Source of the DNA: CAZNXJ01 sp964577115
GTDB taxonomy: Bacteria > Planctomycetota > Planctomycetia > Pirellulales > Pirellulaceae
Reading direction: 5' to 3'
Length of the DNA stretch: 64,000 nucleotides
Assembly (NCBI GenBank): GCA_964577115.1
Contig: CAZNXJ010000027.1
Span: 1-64,000 of the forward strand
This document shows, in pieces, positions 57,256 to 64,000 of the stretch (within the stretch, counting starts at the first letter, position 1; the number at the start of each line of letters is the position of its first letter). Made by a program: the position numbers and the translations under genes. Below the pieces are notes generated by a model. That model saw nothing but the letters and a program-made list of their open reading frames with translations, had not been told where the DNA came from and searched no databases.

Positions 57256-59181
57256 ATGGTGGGACTAGGATTCATGCGGCACCGATTGCTCCCCGTTGTG
57301 GCCCCTTTGCTGAGCGCTTTCGTGTTGCTGTCGCTGGCTCATTCCGCGGCTGCTCAGCAACCGGCGTTGAGCTTTGCGAGCGAGCTCGGGCTGGAGGAAT
57401 CGGCACCGTCGGTCGACAAACTGATTCGTTTCTCGGCCGAGTACAAGCTCGAGCAGAACGGCCGTAATGGGCTGCTGATGCTGACGGCCGACATCGACAA
57501 GAACCACCATATTTATTCGATCACGCAGCCGCCCAAGGGACCTCTGAAGTCGACTATCAAGATTAAGACGAAGGAGGTCGAGCAGACCGGGGATATTGTG
57601 GTTCATCCGGCGCCGAAGGTTTCGCACAAGCCGGACATCTGGCCGGATATTCCGATCGAAGAGCATCACGGGAAGGTCACGTGGTACATTCCGATCCGAT
57701 TGGCCGCCAATGCGGACCCGGAAGAGCTACCGGTGACCGTTAGCTTCTTTGGGCAGATCTGCACGAACGAAACCGGCAACTGCCAGCTGGTGGATAACGC
57801 GGGGGCAATCCCGGCGAAGTTTGCTGGCTTTGCTCCGGCAGCCGAACTGGTTCCGCCAAAGGACGCGACGGCCAAACCCAACCAGGCGTCGCCGGCGCGG
57901 CCGTCCACGTCGCTCGCAGCCGTGTCGCTGTCTGAGATTTTAAAATATCTCGGAATGGGGTTTCTCGGCGGAGTGATCCTGAACCTGATGCCCTGCGTGT
58001 TACCGGTCGTCGGCATCAAGATCCTCTCGTTTGTCAAGCAAGCCGGCGAGAGTCGCTCGCGCGTGCTTGGTCTCAATCTCTGGTTTTCCCTAGGGCTGCT
58101 CAGCGTCTTCTGGATCCTGGCGGCTCTCGCGATCACGTTGAACCTGGGGTGGGGCGAGCAATTTACGCACACGTGGTTCAAGGTGGCGCTGACGGCCTTG
58201 GTGTTTTCGATGGCGCTAAGCTTTCTCGGGGTCTGGGAAATTCCAATTCCCGGATTCGTGGGCACCGGCGCGTCGAACGAGCTCCAGATGCGCGAAGGCT
58301 ATAGCGGCGCATTCTTCAAAGGTGTGTTTACGACGCTGCTGGCGACCCCGTGCAGCGGGCCGCTGCTGGGCGCCGCGTTTGGATGGTCACTAAAGCAGAC
58401 GCCTATCGTGTCGCTCCTGCTGTTTACCAGCATCGGCTTGGGCATGGCGTCGCCTTATCTGGCGATTGGCGCGTTTCCAGGGCTGATCCGCTTCTTGCCG
58501 AAGCCGGGGCTTTGGATGGAAACCTTCAAGCAGGCCATGGCCTTCTTCTTGCTCGGTACGGTCATTTATCTATTCACGACGATTTCGAGCGACTATTTCA
58601 TCGCGACTCTGACGCTGCTGTTCGGGATTTGGTTTGCGTGCTGGTTGATTGGCCGGATTCCCGTGACGGCCGAGCTGCGTCAGAAGGCGGTGGGATGGCT
58701 GGCGGGTAGTTTTTCCGCGGCGGCGGTCGGTCTGATTGCCTTCACGTTGCTTACGCCGCAGAAAGAGCTGATCCCGTGGCAGCCGTTTTCGCCGGCTGCG
58801 CTGGCGCAAGCGCGAGCGGAAGGTAAGACGGTGCTCGTCGAGTTTACCGCCGATTGGTGTCTGACCTGCAAGTACAACCTGAAGTTCGCCATTAACACGG
58901 TCGACGTCCAGCGGCGGATTCAAGAGAACGATGTGGTGCCCTTGCTGGCGGACTGGACCGATCCAAACGAGGAGATCCGCCAGGCTCTGCTCGAGCTGAA
59001 CTCGAATTCAATTCCCCTGCTGGCCGTCTATCCGCCGGATCCGGACGCCGAGCCAATCGTGCTGCGCGATCTGATCGCCAAGAACCAGGTGCTCGGAGCG
59101 CTCGATGCCGCCGGCCCTTCGAAAACTGTGGCCGCATCGAAGAATCCGGAACGGATCCGCACCGTGTCGATTCGCAACTAG
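57256..59181 (+). CDS. DsbD-type thiol:disulfide interchange protein
   Basis: Passes electrons from cytoplasmic thioredoxin across the inner membrane. The product is 641 residues from the ATG at 57256 (TTG 57235 and ATG 57274 are in frame). Order: signal peptide to about residue 35 (ends SAAAQQ), N-terminal DsbD alpha-like domain (DIDKNHHIYSI), central membrane domain of about eight helices with paired Cys in NLMPCVLPVVG and LATPCSGPLLG, and a C-terminal thioredoxin domain with WCLTCK (Cys535, Cys538). All three redox Cys pairs expected are seen except that the N-terminal pair is not certain. Confidence 0.9.
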   Translation: MVGLGFMRHRLLPVVAPLLSAFVLLSLAHSAAAQQPALSFASELGLEESAPSVDKLIRFSAEYKLEQNGRNGLLMLTADIDKNHHIYSITQPPKGPLKSTIKIKTKEVEQTGDIVVHPAPKVSHKPDIWPDIPIEEHHGKVTWYIPIRLAANADPEELPVTVSFFGQICTNETGNCQLVDNAGAIPAKFAGFAPAAELVPPKDATAKPNQASPARPSTSLAAVSLSEILKYLGMGFLGGVILNLMPCVLPVVGIKILSFVKQAGESRSRVLGLNLWFSLGLLSVFWILAALAITLNLGWGEQFTHTWFKVALTALVFSMALSFLGVWEIPIPGFVGTGASNELQMREGYSGAFFKGVFTTLLATPCSGPLLGAAFGWSLKQTPIVSLLLFTSIGLGMASPYLAIGAFPGLIRFLPKPGLWMETFKQAMAFFLLGTVIYLFTTISSDYFIATLTLLFGIWFACWLIGRIPVTAELRQKAVGWLAGSFSAAAVGLIAFTLLTPQKELIPWQPFSPAALAQARAEGKTVLVEFTADWCLTCKYNLKFAINTVDVQRRIQENDVVPLLADWTDPNEEIRQALLELNSNSIPLLAVYPPDPDAEPIVLRDLIAKNQVLGALDAAGPSKTVAASKNPERIRTVSIRN

Positions 59182-59399
59182 CGCTGTTCGCAATCGTGGC
59201 TCGTTCCAAGTCCGATCCAGCGTAGGTCAACGCGCGATCTACGCACTGGACGCGGTGCTGCGAGCGTTTGGGGGAGTGCGGCAATTGGTTAGGGCGCGTC
59301 GCGCGCTATTCTATTCCCGCACGTGCAAACAGGCCGTGGCGAAAGTGTGCACTGCGGCGAATTCCAACGCCGCTCACGGACCCAAGACCTGCCTAGCGT

Positions 59400-60470
59400 T
59401 TACTCGCCCGCCCAGACGACTCGGCCCGACCCTGCCGCGACCTGGCCGATGCGCGACGCGGCGAAGCCGAGGCCGTCAAGCATTCGCTGGATGCTGTCGG
59501 CGTAGTAGGCGCTGACGACGAGCACCAGGCCGATGCCCATGTTGAAGACGCGATCCATTTCGTCGGCGTCGATCTGACCGAGCTCTTGGAGCCAGGGGAA
59601 CACGGGCGGGATGGGCCACGAACCTCGTTCGAGCTGCACATCGACGTGAGCGGGAACGATGCGCTGGAGATTGCCGGCCAGCCCACCGCCGGTGATGTGA
59701 GCGATCCCGTGGACGACGTTCTTTACTTTATAATGGCTAAGAACGCGGCGCACGGGTACCGCGTAGATCCGCGTCGGCGTCAGGAGCACTGCGCCCACCG
59801 TGGCGTTGCCAAGCGACTCGATGCGATCGTCAACGTTTAGTTTGGCAATATCGAAAACGACTTTGCGCGCAAGGCTGTAGCCGTTTGAGTGCAGACCACT
59901 CGAAGCAAGTCCCAGCACGACGTCACCCGGAGCGATCGCGGCCCCGGTAATCAAATGCTTCCGCTCGACGACGCCGACACAGAATCCGGCCAGATCGTAT
60001 TCGCCGGGACGATACACGTCGCCCATGATCGCAGTTTCGCCGCCGAGCAGGGCACAGTCGGCTTGGAGGCAACCATCGCTAATGCCCTGGACGATCTGTT
60101 CGAGCAGATCCGGGTCATCGTGCGACATGGCGACGTAATCGAGGAAGAACAGCGGTTCGGCCCCGCAGCAGATTGCGTCATTAACGCTCATCGCCACCAG
60201 ATCGATGCCGATGGTCGAATGCACGCCGGTGAGCTGTGCGACTTTGAGCTTCGTGCCGACGCCGTCGGTGCACGAGACCAAGATCGGGTCCTGGTAGTTG
60301 CGGGCGAACAGGCGGCTGGCGAAATCGAGCTGAAAAAGTCCGGCGAAACCGCCATCGAGCTTGAGGACGCGGGGAGAATAGGTGCGGTGCATGAGGCGAG
60401 GCAGTCGGGCCATCGACTGCTCATAGACCTCCAGATCCACTCCCGCGTCTTTGTAAGTCGCTTTGGCCAT
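59400..60470 (-). CDS. purM: Phosphoribosylformylglycinamidine cyclo-ligase
   Basis: AIR synthetase, the fifth step of purine biosynthesis. The product is 356 residues from the ATG at 60470 (AAGGTGA upstream). It opens with TYKDAGVDL, then SCTDGVGTKLKVAQ, NDAICCGAEPLFFLDY and GGETAIMGDVYRPGEYDLAGF, all PurM/PurL-superfamily ATP and substrate motifs, and HITGGGLAGNLQRIVP. Length is normal. It diverges from glgX. Confidence 0.96.
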   Translation of the reverse strand: MAKATYKDAGVDLEVYEQSMARLPRLMHRTYSPRVLKLDGGFAGLFQLDFASRLFARNYQDPILVSCTDGVGTKLKVAQLTGVHSTIGIDLVAMSVNDAICCGAEPLFFLDYVAMSHDDPDLLEQIVQGISDGCLQADCALLGGETAIMGDVYRPGEYDLAGFCVGVVERKHLITGAAIAPGDVVLGLASSGLHSNGYSLARKVVFDIAKLNVDDRIESLGNATVGAVLLTPTRIYAVPVRRVLSHYKVKNVVHGIAHITGGGLAGNLQRIVPAHVDVQLERGSWPIPPVFPWLQELGQIDADEMDRVFNMGIGLVLVVSAYYADSIQRMLDGLGFAASRIGQVAAGSGRVVWAGE

Positions 60471-60803
60471 TCACCTTACCTGCTAGGAAAGAAGGTGGAT
60501 TCTAGGAAGGTGCGGCGCGAGTTGTCAACGCACCCGAGCGGCGTGAACGGAGCGGTACGCTCTGCGGTTCTTGTCCAAACGGAATCGTGCCTAACGCCAC
60601 ACCACCTTTTCTGGACCTAAGCTTCAGGGGAACCCGTGAAGGTTCCCTGAAGTGGAAAGATTTGCCAACTGTTGTTGCGCACGCTATTTATTGAGTTTTT
60701 GGGTCAGCTCCGGGACTGAATCCGGCTCGGGCGCTTTAGCTGGTGGTATTTTTCTGGCGTAGCACCCAGGAATGGACACCTTCGATACGCCGGGGCCACA
60801 CCT
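60471..60803. other. Divergent intergenic region, purM / glgX
   Basis: This 333-base spacer holds the promoters of both genes. A strong hairpin sits in the middle (listed separately), and a smaller pair GGTGCG/CGCACC (60509-60514 and 60529-60534) lies just upstream of purM. Clear -35/-10 boxes are not seen. Confidence 0.45.
60622..60652. other. Strong inverted repeat between purM and glgX
   Basis: CTTCAGGG and AACC (60622-60629, 60631-60634) pair with GGTT and CCCTGAAG (60641-60652), with one bulged G and a 6-base loop. No T tract follows on either strand, so it is unlikely to be a terminator. It could be an operator or a structured leader. Confidence 0.5.
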
Positions 60804-62912
60804 ATGCTGATGCGACACCCACATCCAGAGCTTCAATTTACCCATCTCATCCCTTTCGGCGCCTTGATCCATGAGCGAGGCGTCCAGTTCGTCGTGTTCA
60901 GCCGCTCGGCGACCGCCATGCGGCTACTTCTGTACGATCACGTCAACGATACCGAACCCGCGGATATCCTCGAGTTTGATCCGGATACGGATCGCTGGGG
61001 GGACGTGTGGAGTTTGTTTGTGCCGGGCATCGGTGCCGGCCAGTTATATCATTTCCAGGCCGATGGACCGCACGATCCGCAGCGCGGCCAGTGGTTTGAC
61101 GGCCGAGCGCGGCTGATCGACCCGTATGCGAAGGCGCTTGCTGGCGAATTCCAGCCGAGCCGCGATGGCATCATTCGCCCACCGAAGTGCGTCGTCGTCG
61201 ATGACTATTTCGATTGGGAAGGCGATCGGCATTTGCGTCGCGACCTGTCGGAAACAATCATCTACGAGATGCACGTGCGGGGGTTCACCAAGCACCGCTC
61301 GAGCCGTGTCGAACATCCGGGAACGTATCTCGGGGTCATCGAGAAGATCCCCTACCTGAAGTCGCTCGGCGTCACCGCGGTCGAGCTAATGCCCGTGCAC
61401 GAGTTCCCGATTCGGGATATCTGGGGCGCGATGCCGAAGCGCCCGAACTACTGGGGCTACGATCCGCTCGCGTTCTTCTCGCCGCATCGCGGCTACGCGA
61501 GCAGTTCGGCACCCGGTGCGCAGGTCAACGAATTCAAGCAGATGGTGAAGGCCCTGCACCAGAATGGCATCGAAGTCATTCTGGACGTGGTCTTCAACCA
61601 CACGTGCGAAGGCAACGAGCACGGACCGGTGCTCAGCTTCAAAGGGCTCGAGAACCGCGTCTATTACATGTTGGCCAACGGCGGCAGCACCTACATGAAC
61701 TATTCAGGGTGCGGCAACACCGTGAACGGCAACCATCCGATCGTCCGCGAGATGATTTTCCATTGCTTGCGGCACTGGGTACACAACTACCACATTGACG
61801 GGTTCCGATTCGACCTGGCGTCGATTTTGAGCCGCGATCGCTCCGGGGCCCTCACGCCGAACCCGCCGCTGGTTGAAGCGATTGCCGAGGACCCGCTGCT
61901 TGCCGACACGAAGATCATCGCCGAAGCCTGGGATGCGGCGGGCGCGTACCAGGTCGGTTCGTTCGGGCATTTCCGCTGGGGCGACCTGACGCAGGAACGC
62001 CACTGGGCGGAATGGAACGGGCGCTATCGCGACGATGTGCGGCGCTTCTGGCGCGGCGACTCGAAGATGCTCGGCCCCTTCGTGACTCGTCTGTCGGGTT
62101 CGAGCGACCTGTACGAGCATGGTGGGCGGCCGCCGTACTGTAGCATCAACTTCGTCACGTCGCATGACGGCTTTACGCTGAACGACCTGGTGACGTACCG
62201 CGAGAAGCACAACGAGGCGAACGGCGAGGACAACCGGGACGGCGACAATCACAACTGTAGTGACAACTATGGTGTCGAGGGGCCCACGAGGCGCAAGGCG
62301 ATTGCCGAGCTGCGGTCGCGGCAGATTCGCAATATGCTCGCCACGCTGTTGCTGAGCCAAGGCGTCCCGATGATCGTCGCGGGCGATGAGGGACGCCGTA
62401 CGCAGCGGGGTAACAACAATGCGTACTGTCAGGACAACGAAATCTCGTGGCTCGACTGGGATCTGATGGAGCAGAATCAGGACCTGATCCGCTACGTACG
62501 TGCGTTGATCCATTTCCGCAAGCAGCAGCCGACGGTACGCCGCGAGAAGTTTTTGACGGGGCGGCCGATTGTCGAAGGCGGGCTGCCGGACGTGAGCTGG
62601 TACAGCGCGCTGGGGACGGCCGTGGACTGGAATGCGGACGATCCGGCGTTTATTGCGCTGCTGACCGCTCCTTCGCCCGAAGACGATCCCGAGCGGCTGG
62701 GGCGGGACGTGATGTTGTTCGTCAATGGTTCGGGCGAACCGCGCGAATTTATCATGCCCGCGGTTGCGAAAGGCACCAACTGGCGGCTGTTCATCGACAC
62801 GGCCGCTGCGCCGCCGAACGACATCTACCCGGACCGCGATGGCCCGCCGCCTCCAAAATCGCGCCGCTTGATGATGACCTACCGGTCACTTTGCTGCTAC
62901 GTCGCCGAGTAG
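60804..62912 (+). CDS. glgX: Glycogen debranching enzyme GlgX (isoamylase type)
   Basis: Hydrolyses alpha-1,6 branches of glycogen. The product is 702 residues. An N-terminal CBM48-type domain (to about 110) is followed by a GH13 barrel: YEMHVRGFT, ILDVVFNHTCEGNEHGP, DGFRFDLASIL with the nucleophile Asp, KIIAEAWDAAG with the acid Glu, and FVTSHDGFTLND with the third Asp. QGVPMIVAGDE and the beta-sandwich end complete it. The start ATG at 60804 (second ATG 60810) lacks a clear Shine-Dalgarno. Confidence 0.94.
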   Translation: MLMRHPHPELQFTHLIPFGALIHERGVQFVVFSRSATAMRLLLYDHVNDTEPADILEFDPDTDRWGDVWSLFVPGIGAGQLYHFQADGPHDPQRGQWFDGRARLIDPYAKALAGEFQPSRDGIIRPPKCVVVDDYFDWEGDRHLRRDLSETIIYEMHVRGFTKHRSSRVEHPGTYLGVIEKIPYLKSLGVTAVELMPVHEFPIRDIWGAMPKRPNYWGYDPLAFFSPHRGYASSSAPGAQVNEFKQMVKALHQNGIEVILDVVFNHTCEGNEHGPVLSFKGLENRVYYMLANGGSTYMNYSGCGNTVNGNHPIVREMIFHCLRHWVHNYHIDGFRFDLASILSRDRSGALTPNPPLVEAIAEDPLLADTKIIAEAWDAAGAYQVGSFGHFRWGDLTQERHWAEWNGRYRDDVRRFWRGDSKMLGPFVTRLSGSSDLYEHGGRPPYCSINFVTSHDGFTLNDLVTYREKHNEANGEDNRDGDNHNCSDNYGVEGPTRRKAIAELRSRQIRNMLATLLLSQGVPMIVAGDEGRRTQRGNNNAYCQDNEISWLDWDLMEQNQDLIRYVRALIHFRKQQPTVRREKFLTGRPIVEGGLPDVSWYSALGTAVDWNADDPAFIALLTAPSPEDDPERLGRDVMLFVNGSGEPREFIMPAVAKGTNWRLFIDTAAAPPNDIYPDRDGPPPPKSRRLMMTYRSLCCYVAE

Positions 62913-62933
62913 CAGTTCGCTAGCCCTTCCTCT

Positions 62934-62968
62934 GGGGCAGCGCGGCGTCGCCGCGCTGCCCCGGTTTT
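62934..62968 (+). terminator. Intrinsic terminator after glgX
   Basis: GGGGCAGCGCGGCG (62934-62947) and CGCCGCGCTGCCCC (62949-62962) are perfectly complementary around a central T; GGTTTT and a T-rich stretch follow. It begins 22 bases after the glgX stop. Confidence 0.75.
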
Positions 62969-63179
62969 GGGCTGTTTTCTCTTTGCCCTGCGAATGGCGA
63001 AACAGCGAGGCGCTCCGCAGCCAACGGGGGCGCAGGCTGCTCAAGGGAAAGTATCACTCTGAGCAAGCCACCGCGGAGGCACTCCGCGGGGTCGCGCACC
63101 GGCACTCGGCCGGTGCGCGTTCATCTCCCCTCCCCTGCCCTGCTCGGCTCGGCTTGTTTCGAGCGTTTCAGCGGTGGGC

Positions 63180-63638
63180 TCAGCGGCGTCGTCGCGAGGA
63201 GCTTTGTGTTTGCTGAGCAACGTCGGCCGAGACGGCGGCGGCGAGTCTCGCCTGCATTTGCTGCGGCGCGACGTAACCGCGAATCGAAGCAATGATGCGG
63301 TTTTCGGGGGCGACGATGACCGTGGTGGGGTAAACCTGCACGCCCAAGCGGCGGGCGAGCTGCGGGTTGGCCTGGCCGTCGAAATGTGCGGCCACGAAGT
63401 TCTGTTGAATGTGCTCTGCGATGGCGGGGTCGCGGAGCGTATCAGCTTCCATCTTGCGGCAGTAGCCGCATCCGGGCATGGTGATGTAGAGCAGCAGGGG
63501 GCGCTGTTGGGCCTGGGCCAGCTGCCAGGCCTCGTGTACGTCGGCGTGCCAAGCCGAGCTTTCTGGTGCATCGGCCCTCAGGAACGTGGACGGCAGCAAG
63601 GCCACGCTTGAGGCGAGCAGGAATTCTCGTCGCCGCAT
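63180..63638 (-). CDS. Tat-exported thioredoxin-fold protein
   Basis: Product of 152 residues from the ATG at 63638 (GGAGG 6 bases upstream; a TTG at 63659 is in frame). A twin-arginine signal RRREFLLASS is followed by a thioredoxin fold with MPGCGYCRKM as the CxxC site and YPTTVIVAPEN with the cis-Pro. A Ser/Gln/Arg tail ends it. It is like SoxW/DsbD-C-type periplasmic thioredoxins. It may act with the DsbD-type protein 4 kb upstream, but that is only an inference. Confidence 0.85.
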   Translation of the reverse strand: MRRREFLLASSVALLPSTFLRADAPESSAWHADVHEAWQLAQAQQRPLLLYITMPGCGYCRKMEADTLRDPAIAEHIQQNFVAAHFDGQANPQLARRLGVQVYPTTVIVAPENRIIASIRGYVAPQQMQARLAAAVSADVAQQTQSSSRRRR

Positions 63639-63794
63639 CCGGCACCTCCATGTCGACAAACGGGAACAAGTCGCACGAGGTGCTTATCGGTTGCTGCGCG
63701 CAGCCAATTTGCCAAAAGCGCCAGCTCCGGAAGGCGTCACCCAGCTTTCCAGCATGCGCGGGCGTGAGCCGTTGTGTAGGGTGGTGAGGGGGAG

Positions 63795-64000
63795 TCAGCG
63801 AGCCGGATCGGCACCCCCGCTGCGGCGGCGAATTTCCGCATCGGTAAGGATGCCTTGGAAGGCGATGTCGAGGAGATCCTCGGCTTGTTCGGCGAGGCTC
63901 TTGCGGCGGCCCGTAAAGTAGTTCGTAAAGATGGTGCCGTACATGAGGTCGCTGAACACATCGGTGATGCGATTGACCGGGATGTCGCGCACGCGTCCTT
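63795..64000 (-). CDS. TetR/AcrR-family regulator, C-terminal part only
   Basis: Open frame from the window end to the stop at 63795 (last 65 residues or more). The segment DVFSDLMYGTIFTNYFTGRRKSLAEQAEDLLDIAFQGIL resembles the C-terminal ligand-binding domain of TetR regulators. The DNA-binding N-terminus lies outside the window. The true start is not visible. Confidence 0.65.
   Translation of the reverse strand, partial: GRVRDIPVNRITDVFSDLMYGTIFTNYFTGRRKSLAEQAEDLLDIAFQGILTDAEIRRRSGGADPAR

Overview
The window is a GC-rich, gene-dense stretch of a bacterial chromosome, most likely from Planctomycetota and probably near Pirellulales. This is an inference from marker families: a PSCyt1/DUF1549/DUF1553 protein next to a DUF1501 protein, a Tat-exported Gfo/Idh/MocA oxidoreductase, a YidC with a PDZ-like insertion, several GroEL copies and many exported proteins of unknown role. 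I see no phage, IS, CRISPR or plasmid genes. Almost every gene is chromosomal housekeeping or planctomycete-typical. Long ORFs opposite real genes were treated as high-GC shadows.

Layout. 1-53 is the 3' part of a tRNA-Val. 0.4-6.5 kb holds a small membrane protein, the RNA-repair pair Pnkp-Hen1 (minus strand) and a divergent methyltransferase. 6.5-17 kb holds mostly exported or unknown proteins on the minus strand: DUF1501, the PSD1 cytochrome-like protein, DinB, a HEAT-repeat lipoprotein, a DJ-1/PfpI protein and a Gfo/Idh oxidoreductase followed by a clear terminator. 17-24.5 kb holds ribokinase, MnmE and YidC (stop and start overlap by one base), tandem metallophosphoesterases and divergent TsaB. 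24.5-31.8 kb holds HemL, a MmgE/PrpD protein, TruB and FtsK. 31.9-37.1 kb holds citramalate synthase, preceded by a promoter, an isoleucine-rich leader peptide and a terminator, and then ValS. 37.4-43.6 kb holds a bifunctional-nuclease-family protein, the aspartate-pathway cluster hom / ApgM-family kinase / lysC, and an M42 peptidase. 43.7-50.5 kb is a chaperone block: a sigma54-like promoter, groEL1, groES, groEL2, a terminator, dnaJ-grpE, an FmdB zinc ribbon and YacG. 50.7-64 kb holds a polytopic membrane protein, a receiver-like protein, a double alpha/beta-hydrolase, a HAD phosphatase, PII, an APH-like kinase, a DsbD-type reductase, PurM, GlgX, a thioredoxin-fold protein and the end of a TetR regulator.

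How genes fit together. Hen1 and Pnkp form a known RNA 3'-methylation and repair machine. Homoserine dehydrogenase, an ApgM-family protein (probably homoserine kinase) and aspartate kinase would cover most of the threonine branch. CimA and ValS serve branched-chain amino acid supply and charging. GroEL/GroES, DnaJ and GrpE form the folding block. YidC-MnmE is a widely conserved neighbour pair.

The most interesting signals are the apparent isoleucine attenuator before cimA (31905-32139), the -24/-12 promoter before groEL1 (43769-43784), the Pnkp-Hen1 pair, and several domain oddities (FtsK acidic tail, ValS insertions, degenerate hydrolase domain, PDZ in YidC). All calls come from reading the sequence; no database search was run.
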